DNA from: Afifella pfennigii DSM 17143 | Lineage (GTDB): Bacteria; Pseudomonadota; Alphaproteobacteria; Rhizobiales; Afifellaceae | Length of the DNA: 64,000 nucleotides | Direction of reading: 5' to 3' | NCBI RefSeq assembly: GCF_000688515.1 | Contig: NZ_JHZK01000003.1 | Location: 1-64,000 of the forward strand | Part shown: positions 10,552-17,383 of the stretch, in pieces | How positions within the stretch are numbered: position 1 is the first letter of the stretch | How the letters are laid out: every line of letters starts with the position of its first letter | Translations under genes and position numbers: made by a program | Notes under the pieces: generated by a model | Database searches by the model: none | What the model was told of the DNA's origin: nothing | What the model saw: only the letters and a program-made list of their open reading frames with translations

Positions 10552-11082
10552 ATGGCGACGAGAAAGAAGCCCGCGCCCGAGATCGGGCCGATCGTCTCCG
10601 CTTCGCATCTCGCCGCAAGCGGCATGCCCGCCCTTTCGGAAGTGGAGTTCGCCCTGGAGATGACGCATCACGCCTTCGGGCGCTGGATGGTGCGCTGCAT
10701 GGCGGCGGCCGGCGTGCCGGGCCTGTCGGCGCTCGACGTCTTCGTCTTGCATACGGTCAACCATCGTGGCCGGGTGAAGACGGTCTCCGATATCTGCCTC
10801 GTCCTCAATATCGAGGACACCCATACGGTCAGCTACACGCTGAAGAAGCTGGAGCGGCTCGGCCTGGTGACGGCGAGCCGCATCGGCAAGGAAAAGGCCG
10901 TCGGGGTGACGGAGGAGGGGGAGGCGGCGTGCCTGCGCTACCGGGAGATCCGCGAGAAGCTGCTGGTGGAGGCGATCAGGGCGCTCGGCCTCGACGAGAA
11001 GGAGATGAGCCGCATGGCGGCGCTGATGCGCGCCCTTTCGGGCCATTACGACCAGGCGGCGAGGGCGGCGGTGGCGCTATAG
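10552..11082 (+). CDS. MarR-like winged-helix transcriptional regulator
   Basis: 176 residues. The central part (about 45-140) has the MarR/winged-helix arrangement: VFVLHTVNHRGRVKTVSDICLVLNIEDTHTVSYTLKKLERLGLVTASRIGKEKAVGVTEEGE. That is, a recognition helix followed by a beta-hairpin wing. The N-terminal 25 residues are extra. It is the last gene of the TRAP operon (two bases after dctM) and probably controls the operon and the divergent oxoprolinase gene in response to their substrate; the dyad at 7513-7527 is a candidate site. Its 3' end overlaps the convergent GNAT toxin gene by six bases. Confidence 0.82.
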   Translation: MATRKKPAPEIGPIVSASHLAASGMPALSEVEFALEMTHHAFGRWMVRCMAAAGVPGLSALDVFVLHTVNHRGRVKTVSDICLVLNIEDTHTVSYTLKKLERLGLVTASRIGKEKAVGVTEEGEAACLRYREIREKLLVEAIRALGLDEKEMSRMAALMRALSGHYDQAARAAVAL

Positions 11083-11592
11083 ATCCGGCGCGTTGAGCAA
11101 AGCGGCGAAGCTTGCAAGCGGGGCAAAGAGGCGGCCATTGGCCGAGCCGAGCGGAAGAAAGCCGTGGCGCCGGCAGAAGGTTTTCGCCTCCAGGCTGCGG
11201 GCTTCGGAAAGGAGCGCGAAGACCGGGACCTGCGATTGCAGGCAACGCCGGGCGGCGTCGACGAGGAGCGCGGCGCCGAGCCCGCGACCCTGGAAGCTGC
11301 GATCGACGGCGAGCCGACCGAGGCGGGCGACGGGCAGGAGCGGGCGGCCCCGCAGGCCGCGGGCCAGCTTTTCCGGCAGGTCGGGCAGCAGGATATCCAC
11401 GGCTGAGAGCGTGTAATAGCCGGCAGGCTTGCCGCTTTTCGCCTCCACGGCCAGGAAACAGGCGGCATGGCCGCGCCGGACATCTGTCGCGGCCTGCTGC
11501 GACAGATACCGGTCGAGCGCGCCGTTGCCGCAGGCAAAGCCGGGAAAAGCCTGCGCGGCCAGCGGCGCGACATCAAAGGCCGGGGCGCTCAT
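11077..11592 (-). CDS. GNAT-family acetyltransferase toxin of a TacA/TacT-like toxin-antitoxin pair
   Basis: 171 residues, matching GNAT toxins of the TacT/AtaT2 type, which acetylate the amino group of charged tRNAs and stop translation. Acetyl-CoA binding is seen in LGRLAVDRSFQGRGLGAALL (the Q/RxxGxG/A motif as QGRGLG). Family-typical blocks are DRYLSQQAATDVRRGHAACFLAV near the N-terminus, GYYTLSAVDILLPDLP, and FALLSEARSLEAKTFCRRHGF near the end, where a catalytic tyrosine is replaced in this stretch by phenylalanine. Its ATG overlaps the antitoxin TGA by four bases. The tRNA target is unknown. The gene appears intact. Confidence 0.87.
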   Translation of the reverse strand: MSAPAFDVAPLAAQAFPGFACGNGALDRYLSQQAATDVRRGHAACFLAVEAKSGKPAGYYTLSAVDILLPDLPEKLARGLRGRPLLPVARLGRLAVDRSFQGRGLGAALLVDAARRCLQSQVPVFALLSEARSLEAKTFCRRHGFLPLGSANGRLFAPLASFAALLNAPDL

Positions 11593-11873
11593 GACTTGCC
11601 GAGAAGGCGCTCGCGATGGCGCGCGGCGCGGCGGAGCGCTTCGTGCGGCTCCGGCGGCGTCAGAAGCGTCTCCACAAAGAGCCGCTGGTCCTCCGCCGCC
11701 AGGCGGATGAGGCGCTCCTCCTCCAATGTGCGGCGGGCCGCCGCCTCGGCCGCGGCGACGACGAAATCGCTCAAGGAGCGGCCTTCGATTTCGGAGGCGC
11801 GGCGGATGGCATCGAGGGCATCGGGCGCAATGCGCGCCTCGATACGCGCGGATTTCACGTTCTGACGCGGCAT
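11589..11873 (-). CDS. DUF1778 antitoxin of the GNAT toxin-antitoxin pair
   Basis: 94 residues. The N-terminal half is a ribbon-helix-helix DNA-binding domain (SARIEARIAPDALDAIRRASEIEGRSLSDFVVAAA), and the C-terminal part (LTPPEPHEALRRAARH) is the usual toxin-neutralising tail of DUF1778/TacA proteins. ATG 11873 is preceded by GGGAGG; a longer frame upstream runs through the operator and is not coding. The pair would repress its own promoter cooperatively, and the dyad at 11884-11922 fits as the binding site. Confidence 0.88.
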   Translation of the reverse strand: MPRQNVKSARIEARIAPDALDAIRRASEIEGRSLSDFVVAAAEAAARRTLEEERLIRLAAEDQRLFVETLLTPPEPHEALRRAARHRERLLGKS

Positions 11874-11883
11874 GGAATCCTCC

Positions 11884-11922
11884 CTTGGCGACAATGTACG
11901 GCATGACGCCGTACGCGCCAAG
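11884..11922 (-). promoter_or_regulatory. Operator-promoter of the DUF1778/GNAT toxin-antitoxin operon
   Basis: A perfect inner dyad GTACGGC (11896-11902) / GCCGTAC (11908-11914) with a 5-base centre lies inside an outer dyad CTTGGCG (11884-11890) / CGCCAAG (11916-11922). Read on the minus strand the same DNA contains TTGGCG (11921-11916), a 17-bp spacer and TACATT (11898-11893), a good promoter. The antitoxin ribbon-helix-helix dimers would cover both promoter boxes. Confidence 0.75.
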
Positions 11923-11993
11923 TTGCCGGCTCTGCGGCAAATTCCCCTCGGCCGTGAACAGACGATCGATGCGTTGATAGGGCCGATGCGCCA

Positions 11994-12022
11994 TTGACGG
12001 CGTGGCGGCGCGATGCCACCTG
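11994..12022 (+). promoter_or_regulatory. Possible promoter of rnpB
   Basis: TTGACG at 11994-11999 is followed after 17 bp by CACCTG at 12017-12022, placed correctly for transcription to begin at the predicted RNase P RNA 5' end near 12029. The -10 box is a poor match, so this rests on the -35 box and position. Confidence 0.35.
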
Positions 12023-12028
12023 TCAGGC

Positions 12029-12459
12029 GCCAGCCGGCCGGACGGCCGCTCCGCCAGGGCTCGAAAGGGCGGCGGAGAGGAAAGTCCGGGCTCCAAGGAA
12101 ACACGGTGCCGGGTAACGCCCGGCGAGGGAGCCTTCCCGGAGACGGGACGGGCGAACCTTAGGGAAAGCGCCACAGAGAGAAAACCGCCGGGGCTTCGGC
12201 CCAGGCAAGGGTGAAAGGGTGGGGTAAGAGCCCACCGCGGACGCAGCAATGCGGACGGCATGGCAAGCCCCACCGGGAGCAAGACCGAAAAGGGGCGGCG
12301 AGGGGCGGCGTTCGATGCGCCATCAAGCCCCAGGCCGGTTTCCAGGCCAGCCGCCCGGGTGGGTCGCGAGAAGCGCCGGGCAACCGGCGTTCAAGATGAA
12401 TGGCCGTCACGTCGCGGGTGACCGCGGCCGTACAGAACCCGGCTTACAGGCCGGCTGGC
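12029..12459 (+). ncRNA. rnpB: RNase P RNA (bacterial class A)
   Basis: The catalytic RNA that trims tRNA 5' leaders. The hallmark GAGGAAAGTCCGGGCTC block (P4 5' side and J3/4) is at 12075-12091, and the 3' P4 partner ACAGAACCCGGCTTACAG is at 12433-12450. The two ends form helix P1 as an 11-bp perfect pairing: GCCAGCCGGCC (12029-12039) with GGCCGGCTGGC (12449-12459). Internal CGCAGCAATGCGG and GGGTAAGAGCCCACCG segments also match the class A core. About 430 nt is typical for alphaproteobacteria. A T-rich run (GGCTTTTTC) directly after P1 could serve as terminator. Confidence 0.96.
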
Positions 12460-12509
12460 TTTTTCTTCGATGCATGTCGGGCCGCTCCGAGACGGGGCGG
12501 CCCGGCGCC

Positions 12510-13340
12510 TCAGACCTCCCTGCCGCCGGAGGCCATGGCCGCCTTCAGGCGGCCGCAATAGGCGTTGGTGTGGCGCGTCATGCGCTTGGCGTAATGGCCG
12601 GCATTGTAGCGCAAGGCCGTGCCGCAGACCGTGCCGCCGCCAAGCTGATAGGCGCGGGCGAGATAGCGCATGCCCCATTCCAGATTGGTCTCAGGATCGT
12701 AGAGCGCGGCGATGGAGCCGCGATAGCCGATGCCGCGCGCCGTCGCCGGCTTGATCTGCATGAGGCCGACCTCGCCGGCGGCGCCGCGGGCGCGGGGATT
12801 GTAGCGGCTCTCCACGGTGACGACGGCATGGGCGAGGGCGGCCGGAACGCCATGGGTGGCGGCGACCTTGGAGACCAGGGCCTGGATGGAGGAGCCAGCC
12901 TTCTTGCCGCCCTTGAGGCGCGCCGTCTTGCGCTCGGCCTCGCCGGGCGTCTTGGCCGCGGCGCTCTTGCGCTCCTTGCCCGCAAGGCTCTTGCCCGCAA
13001 GGCTCTTGCCTTCAATGCGTTTGTGGGCCGGCTGCGAGGCGCGCGAGCGGGCGATGATCAGCGCCTTGGAGCCGCCGGAGGCGGCTTCGGGCTTTGCCGC
13101 CGGCGGCAAGACCGCGGCAGCCTTCGCGGCGCCGGACTTTGGCTCGTCGGACTTCGGCTCATCGGACTTCGGCTCGCCGGTCTCGGCGGCGGCCGGATCG
13201 TCTGCGCCAGAGGGCCTGGCCTGGGCAGCGGCTTGCTGCCCGGCGGCGATGATCAGAACCTTGGAAGCCTGGGTATCACCCGCCCAGGCTGGGGTGGCCA
13301 ACGCAGCGGCGAACGCCGCCGTCGCAAGCAGAGCTTTCAT
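12510..13340 (-). CDS. Lytic transglycosylase (SLT domain) with low-complexity linker
   Basis: 276 residues. A signal peptide (MKALLATAAFAAALATPAWA) is followed by a low-complexity Ala/Pro/Lys linker of about 120 residues and a C-terminal SLT domain. The domain has catalytic Glu in VVTVESRYNPRARG, then GEVGLMQIKPATARGIGY and the closing ALRYNAGHY motif. It would cleave peptidoglycan glycan strands in the periplasm, giving 1,6-anhydro ends. The linker contains five-residue tandem repeats, EPKSD three times and GKSLA twice. It is followed by rnpB and lies beside an amidase gene and the dcw cluster, consistent with wall remodelling. The specific Mlt/Slt subtype is not assigned. Confidence 0.88.
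   Translation of the reverse strand: MKALLATAAFAAALATPAWAGDTQASKVLIIAAGQQAAAQARPSGADDPAAAETGEPKSDEPKSDEPKSGAAKAAAVLPPAAKPEAASGGSKALIIARSRASQPAHKRIEGKSLAGKSLAGKERKSAAAKTPGEAERKTARLKGGKKAGSSIQALVSKVAATHGVPAALAHAVVTVESRYNPRARGAAGEVGLMQIKPATARGIGYRGSIAALYDPETNLEWGMRYLARAYQLGGGTVCGTALRYNAGHYAKRMTRHTNAYCGRLKAAMASGGREV
12981..13010 (-). repeat. 15-bp tandem repeat in the transglycosylase linker
   Basis: Two perfect copies of CGCAAGGCTCTTGCC on the plus strand, in frame as GKSLA GKSLA. A second 15-bp repeat set encodes EPKSD units around 13137-13185 of the same gene. Both sets change linker length without shifting frame. Confidence 0.7.
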
Positions 13341-13471
13341 CTTCTTGCCTTCGCTCCGTTTCGTTCGGCGCGGCGCCTAAGGGCAGGCTGTGGCGAGAAT
13401 GTGCGGGTTCCAAGGTCATTTGTTGCAGCGCGGTAGGCGCCATTGCGGCGCACAAGCGGCCATTCTGAGGC

Positions 13472-14236
13472 TCAGGGCAGCGCGGCGAGCAGGCGTTGCA
13501 GCGTGTCGCGGGTGGAGGGATCGGCGATGCCGTCGACGCGCTCTGGCCGGAAATGCCGCTGGAAGGCGGCAACCACGGTGGCGGTCGCCGCGTCATAGGC
13601 GCCGGTGACGGCGATGCCGTAGCCATAGAGCGCCAACAGGGCCTGCAGGCGCGCGACGGCCGGGCCCTCCATGCGCTCAACAAGACGCTCCCCGGCAAGG
13701 TCGAGCGGCGCAGGCTCGACGTGGTGGCCGATGCCGGCGGCGGCGAGCCGCGCCCAGGGGAAGAGCTCGCCCGGATCGCGCTTGCGCCCGGGGGCGACAT
13801 CGGAATGGGCGAGCACCCGGCGCGGCGGGATGGCGTGGCGGGTGAGAATATCGCGGCAAAGGCGCGTCAGCGCGGCGAGCTGCGCCTCGCCGAAGGGCGG
13901 CAGGGCAAAGCCGGCCTCCTGCGCCGCATGGCCCCAATTGGCGATCTCGATGCCGATGGAGCGGGCGTTGATATCGGTGTTTCCCGCCCATGCGGCCTTG
14001 CCGGCATGCCAGGCGCGATGCTCCTCGCCGACCATCTTGACGATGCGGCCGTCGGCGCGGACGAAATAATGGCAGGAGACCTTGGAGCGGGCGTCGCGGA
14101 GCCAGGCAAGCGCGGCCTCCTCGTCTTCCATTCCCGTATAATGCAGGAGGAGGATGTCGACCTCCGCCTCGCCGCGGTCGTCGAAATTGGCCGAGGCGAG
14201 CCATTGTGCGCCATCGGCGGGAGGCTCCAGGCTCAA
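13472..14236 (-). CDS. N-acetylmuramoyl-L-alanine amidase with peptidoglycan-binding domain
   Basis: 254 residues. The N-terminal Amidase_2 (T7 lysozyme/AmpD-like) zinc domain shows LLHYTGM (first metal His), HYFVRADGRI, AWHAG, NARSIGIEI and LAHSDVAPGRKRDPGELFPW (second metal His and Asp). The C-terminal PG_binding_1 domain is visible as RLQALLALYGYGIAVTGAYDAATATVVAAFQRHF. It removes the peptide stem from MurNAc. No signal peptide is evident, so it may be a cytoplasmic AmpD-type recycling enzyme or be exported unconventionally. Its ATG overlaps the upstream J-domain gene stop by four bases. Confidence 0.9.
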   Translation of the reverse strand: MSLEPPADGAQWLASANFDDRGEAEVDILLLHYTGMEDEEAALAWLRDARSKVSCHYFVRADGRIVKMVGEEHRAWHAGKAAWAGNTDINARSIGIEIANWGHAAQEAGFALPPFGEAQLAALTRLCRDILTRHAIPPRRVLAHSDVAPGRKRDPGELFPWARLAAAGIGHHVEPAPLDLAGERLVERMEGPAVARLQALLALYGYGIAVTGAYDAATATVVAAFQRHFRPERVDGIADPSTRDTLQRLLAALP

Positions 14237-14949
14237 CGGCCCTGGCCCGCGCCGGCGGGCGCCGCTTTCGCCCCGCCGCCGATCGCATTCCAGGCGTCGT
14301 TGATCGCCGCCAGCCGATCGTTGGCGATGGCGATGAATTCCTCCGGCACGTTACGGGCGACAAGCCGGTCGGGATGGTTCTCGCGCACCAGGCGGCGGTA
14401 ATGCGCCTTCAGCCTCTCCGGCTCCCAGGAAGGGTCGGCGCCGAGGATGAGCCAGGGATCGGCCTTGCTGCCGCGCACATGGCGGGCGCGGATGCGCGCA
14501 AAGCCCCGCTCGTCGAAGCCGAAGATGGCGGCGACACGCTCCAGATAGACGAGCTCGCGCTCATGGATGGCGCCGTCGGCCTTGGAGATGGCGAAGAGCG
14601 CATCGAGAATGTCTTCCAGCATGGCCGGATCGTCGCCGAGCAGCCGGACGACATCGTTCGCATAGGCCTCGAAACCGGCGATATCCCCGGCCGCCAGCCG
14701 GTAGATGCGCGACACGTTGCGCGCCTCGGCCTCCGGGATGGCGAAGATCCGCCGAAACGCCTCCGTCTCCTCGAACGAGACGATGCCATCGGCCTTGGCC
14801 ATCTTGGCGGAGAGCGCGATCATGGCGATGGTAAAAGTGATGTCGCGGCGCCGCTCGGAGCTGGCGAGCTGAAAAAGCGCGTCGCGCAGGCCGGCCATGG
14901 TGGCGCCGGTGCGCTCCAGAAAGTCGCCAAGGCGCGACCAGATGCTCAT
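14233..14949 (-). CDS. TerB/J-domain protein (DjlA-like co-chaperone)
   Basis: 238 residues. A TerB-like helical domain (about residues 35-140: ITFTIAMIALSAKMAKADGIVSFEETEAF...) is followed by a C-terminal J-domain (about 165-230) with the diagnostic HPD motif in RRLVRENHPDRL. J-domains stimulate DnaK ATPase. DjlA has the same domain pair, but the N-terminal membrane helix of E. coli DjlA is not seen here, so it is likely soluble. ATG 14949 begins the conserved sequence; an upstream extension of 92 residues reads through the intergenic region and is low-complexity. It is the first of a three-gene minus-strand unit with the amidase and perhaps the transglycosylase. Confidence 0.85.
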   Translation of the reverse strand: MSIWSRLGDFLERTGATMAGLRDALFQLASSERRRDITFTIAMIALSAKMAKADGIVSFEETEAFRRIFAIPEAEARNVSRIYRLAAGDIAGFEAYANDVVRLLGDDPAMLEDILDALFAISKADGAIHERELVYLERVAAIFGFDERGFARIRARHVRGSKADPWLILGADPSWEPERLKAHYRRLVRENHPDRLVARNVPEEFIAIANDRLAAINDAWNAIGGGAKAAPAGAGQGR

Positions 14950-15100
14950 CGTCCGTCCTTCGTTGGCGCTCTTCGCCCGCGTGGGCCCGCGTGGGTCGTT
15001 GCATACCCCCGTGTCCCTAAAGGGGGCGGGAAAGGCGCGCAAGGCACGCAGCGAAAGCGCGTCGGCCGCAGGCGAAGAGGCGAGGCGCCAGCCGAATGTG

Positions 15101-15133
15101 AAGGCAGCGCGGCCAGTGAAGCCGCGCTGCCTT
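15101..15133. other. Perfect 12-bp hairpin of unknown role
   Basis: AAGGCAGCGCGG (15101-15112) and CCGCGCTGCCTT (15122-15133) pair perfectly around a 9-base loop, followed by TTTGG. Only three T residues follow, so it is at best a weak terminator. No gene reads into it from either side at close range, which leaves a small RNA 3' end or a structural element as options. Confidence 0.55.
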
Positions 15134-15355
15134 TGGCCGCCAGGCCGGCACCCGATCGGCCGACGGCCGACCCATTGCCCCGCATGCCTTCCGTAACGGT
15201 TCCAGCAAGCCTTGTGTTCCCGCAAGCAGGGCGAGCGCGACCGCCCGAACCAAGGCTCCGCCCGCCGCAGAGCGAGGCCGCGCTTACCCTCTCTTTACCC
15301 TGTGCCGGCAATCTTCCCGGTCAGGCTTGTCTCTGCTTCCGCCCGGACGATTCCA

Positions 15356-15400
15356 TTGCAAACCATCTGGTCCCATGGTATCCCATAGCATCCCGGGCCG
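15356..15400 (+). promoter_or_regulatory. Candidate dcw promoter with MraZ-type repeat boxes
   Basis: Three boxes with exact 10-bp spacing: TCCCATGGTA (15371-15380), TCCCATAGCA (15381-15390), TCCCGGGCCG (15391-15400). On the minus strand they read TGGG, TGGG, CGGG every 10 bp, the same period as the TGGGN repeats bound by E. coli MraZ, although in the opposite orientation to the gene. A weak promoter TTGCAA (15356-15361) - 17 bp - TATCCC (15379-15384) overlaps them. Binding would place MraZ over the -10 region of its own operon. Confidence 0.6.
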
Positions 15401-15519
15401 CAGCGTGAGGTCAGACGTTCCGAGGGGCCGGAACGGCGTGCGGCGAACGGGTGGATCAAAGCCGGGCATCGGGGGGCAGGACGTGCGCGAAAGCGCGCAG
15501 CCGTGGGGTCGAAAGGGGC

Positions 15520-16002
15520 ATGGACGGGTTCGTGGCGACCTATATCAACCGGCTCGACGCCAAGGGTCGGGTCTCGGTTCCCGCCGCGTTCCGCGCCGTG
15601 CTGTCCCGCGAAGGGCAGGAGGGCCTTTATTGCTATCCCGCGCTCGATTTGCCGGCGATCGATGCAGGCGGCGCCCGCCTGCAGCAGGCGATCGGCGAGC
15701 AGCTCGCCGATTTCGAGACCTTCTCGGAAGATTACGAGACGCTTTCCACGGCGTTCTATGCCGACAGCCGCGTCCTGAAGATCGATCAGGACGGGCGCAT
15801 CATGCTGCCGGAGGAGTTTCGCGAGGTGACGGGCATCACCGACGCGGCTCTGTTTGCCGGCCAGGGACTGAAATTCCAGATTTGGGAAGAGGCGCGCTTC
15901 CGCGAGCGCCAGAAGGCGGCGCGCGAGCATCTGCGCTCGCTGAAGCTTTCTCTCGGCCGCAAGAGCAAGCGCGGTCCCGCCGCCGGGGAGACGGGCGCGT
16001 GA
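15520..16002 (+). CDS. mraZ: Transcriptional regulator MraZ
   Basis: 160 residues with two tandem AbrB-like half-domains, each with the DxxGR...P signature: [15 protein letters not shown] near residue 13 and [15 protein letters not shown] near residue 87. MraZ forms a ring-shaped oligomer that binds repeats upstream of its own gene and usually represses the dcw operon. ATG 15520 has AAAGGGG upstream; an in-frame start 23 codons earlier adds arginine-rich sequence not seen in the family. It is the first gene of the dcw cluster, and the rsmH GTG overlaps its TGA. The 10-bp-spaced boxes about 120 bp upstream are its likely operator. Confidence 0.95.
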   Translation: MDGFVATYINRLDAKGRVSVPAAFRAVLSREGQEGLYCYPALDLPAIDAGGARLQQAIGEQLADFETFSEDYETLSTAFYADSRVLKIDQDGRIMLPEEFREVTGITDAALFAGQGLKFQIWEEARFRERQKAAREHLRSLKLSLGRKSKRGPAAGETGA

Positions 16003-17030
16003 GCGCGCAGGGCGCCAAAGGCGGCGCGGATGGGAGCGCGCGCCACCGCCCGGTGATGCTGGCGGAGGTGATGCGCCAGCTCTCCGTCAGGCCCGGCGGG
16101 CGCTATATCGACGGCACGTTCGGTGCCGGAGGCTACAGCCGCGCCATCCTGCAAGCCGGCGGAACGGTGCTGGCCATCGATCGCGATCCGACGGCCATTG
16201 CCGGAGGCGAGGCGCTCAAGGCGGAGTTCGGCGAACGGCTCATCCTGGTGGAAGGCCGGTTCTCCGAGCTCGACGAGATCGCCAAGACGGCCGGGATGGC
16301 TCCGGCGGACGGCGTCGTGCTGGATATCGGCGTCTCCTCCATGCAGCTCGACGAGGCGGGCAGAGGGTTTTCCTTCCGCCTGGAAGGTCCGCTGGACATG
16401 CGCATGGCCGGCGAGGGCGTGACGGCGGCCGATGTCGTCAACCGCGCCCCGGCAAAGGAGCTTGCGCGCATCATCGGCGGGCTCGGCGAGGAGCGTAAAG
16501 CCGGCCGGATCGCGCAGGCCATCGCACAGGCGCGTCAGGAGGCGCCGATTTCCACCACCGTGCAGCTCGCCCGCATCGTGGAGGCGGCCAGCGGCGGCAG
16601 AGCCCAGGGCGCGCCCATCCATCCGGCGACGCGGACCTTTCAGGCGCTGCGTATCTTCATCAACCGCGAACTGGAGGAACTGGCCGGCGCGCTGGTTGCC
16701 GCCGAGCGGGTTCTCAAAGAGGGCGGCCGGCTCGTCGTCGTCGCCTTCCATTCCCTGGAGGATCGCATCGTCAAGCGCTTTCTGCGCAACCGCGGCGAAG
16801 AACAGCGCGGCTCGCGCCATCAGCCCTTCCTCGCCGGCCCCGCCCCGACCTTCCACATCCTCAGCCGCGGCGCGGCGCCCGGCGAGGCGGAGATCGCCGC
16901 CAACCCACGCGCCCGCTCCGCCCGGCTGCGGGCGGGGGCGCGCACCGCCGCGCCCGCCCGCGAGCTCGATATGCGCCTTCTCGGCGTGCCGGCGCTCGCC
17001 GGCATTCCCGGCCCGGAGGCCTATCAATGA
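15999..17030 (+). CDS. rsmH: 16S rRNA m4C1402 methyltransferase RsmH
   Basis: 343 residues. It transfers a methyl group from S-adenosylmethionine to N4 of C1402 in the 16S rRNA decoding centre. Motifs include [10 protein letters not shown] at the N-terminus, [15 protein letters not shown] (SAM motif I), [33 protein letters not shown] and the C-terminal [18 protein letters not shown]. The start is GTG at 15999, overlapping the mraZ TGA by four bases, which puts HRPVML at the usual distance. The ATG of ftsL overlaps its stop. Confidence 0.96.
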   Translation: MSAQGAKGGADGSARHRPVMLAEVMRQLSVRPGGRYIDGTFGAGGYSRAILQAGGTVLAIDRDPTAIAGGEALKAEFGERLILVEGRFSELDEIAKTAGMAPADGVVLDIGVSSMQLDEAGRGFSFRLEGPLDMRMAGEGVTAADVVNRAPAKELARIIGGLGEERKAGRIAQAIAQARQEAPISTTVQLARIVEAASGGRAQGAPIHPATRTFQALRIFINRELEELAGALVAAERVLKEGGRLVVVAFHSLEDRIVKRFLRNRGEEQRGSRHQPFLAGPAPTFHILSRGAAPGEAEIAANPRARSARLRAGARTAAPARELDMRLLGVPALAGIPGPEAYQ

Positions 17031-17383
17031 CGCGCCTGCTCAACCTTGCCGCGATCGCCGCCGCGCTCATCGCCGCCTTTTCCGTCTTCAACCTCAAATA
17101 TCAGGCCGAGGGCGTCGCCCAGGAGGTCGCCGATCTGCAGCGCAAGGTCGACCAGGAGAGGGAGGCGATCTCGCTGTTGCGGGCCGAATGGAGCGTGCTC
17201 AACCAGCCGGACCGGGTGGAAGAGCTGGTGGAGCGCCACCAGGAGGCTCTGCGCCTTGACCATGTGGAGCCCAAGCAACTTGCCGATCCCTCGCGCATCC
17301 CCATGCGCGTCATTGCCCCGAGCGACAGCGACCGGGCGCTTCTGACCGGGCTCACCGGCGAACCGACGGGAGCGCTGCAATGA
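17027..17383 (+). CDS. ftsL: Cell division protein FtsL
   Basis: 118 residues. A short cytoplasmic N-terminus, one membrane helix (about residues 4-24, [20 protein letters not shown]) and a periplasmic coiled coil ([39 protein letters not shown]) are the standard FtsL layout. With FtsB and FtsQ it activates FtsWI at the septum. The sequence is poorly conserved between orders; identification rests on layout, the [13 protein letters not shown] block shared with alphaproteobacterial FtsL, and position between rsmH and ftsI. It overlaps both neighbours by four bases. Confidence 0.9.
   Translation: MTRLLNLAAIAAALIAAFSVFNLKYQAEGVAQEVADLQRKVDQEREAISLLRAEWSVLNQPDRVEELVERHQEALRLDHVEPKQLADPSRIPMRVIAPSDSDRALLTGLTGEPTGALQ

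Larger units (their letters stand above)
14950..15519. other. Gene-free stretch upstream of mraZ
   Basis: 570 bases between the divergent J-domain gene and mraZ. No open frame here looks coding. It holds a perfect 12-bp hairpin at 15101-15133, a direct repeat TTACCCT twice near 15284-15302, and the spaced CCCA/G boxes at 15371-15394. It must contain the main dcw promoter. Confidence 0.6.

Noticed and set aside
12249-13436. 395-codon plus-strand frame starting in rnpB
   Set aside because: It begins inside RNase P RNA and continues antisense to the transglycosylase gene.
15039-15060. GC-rich palindromic bits near 15007-15030 (CCCCC/GGGGG)
   Set aside because: Short homopolymer pairing expected by chance in this composition; not reported as a structure.
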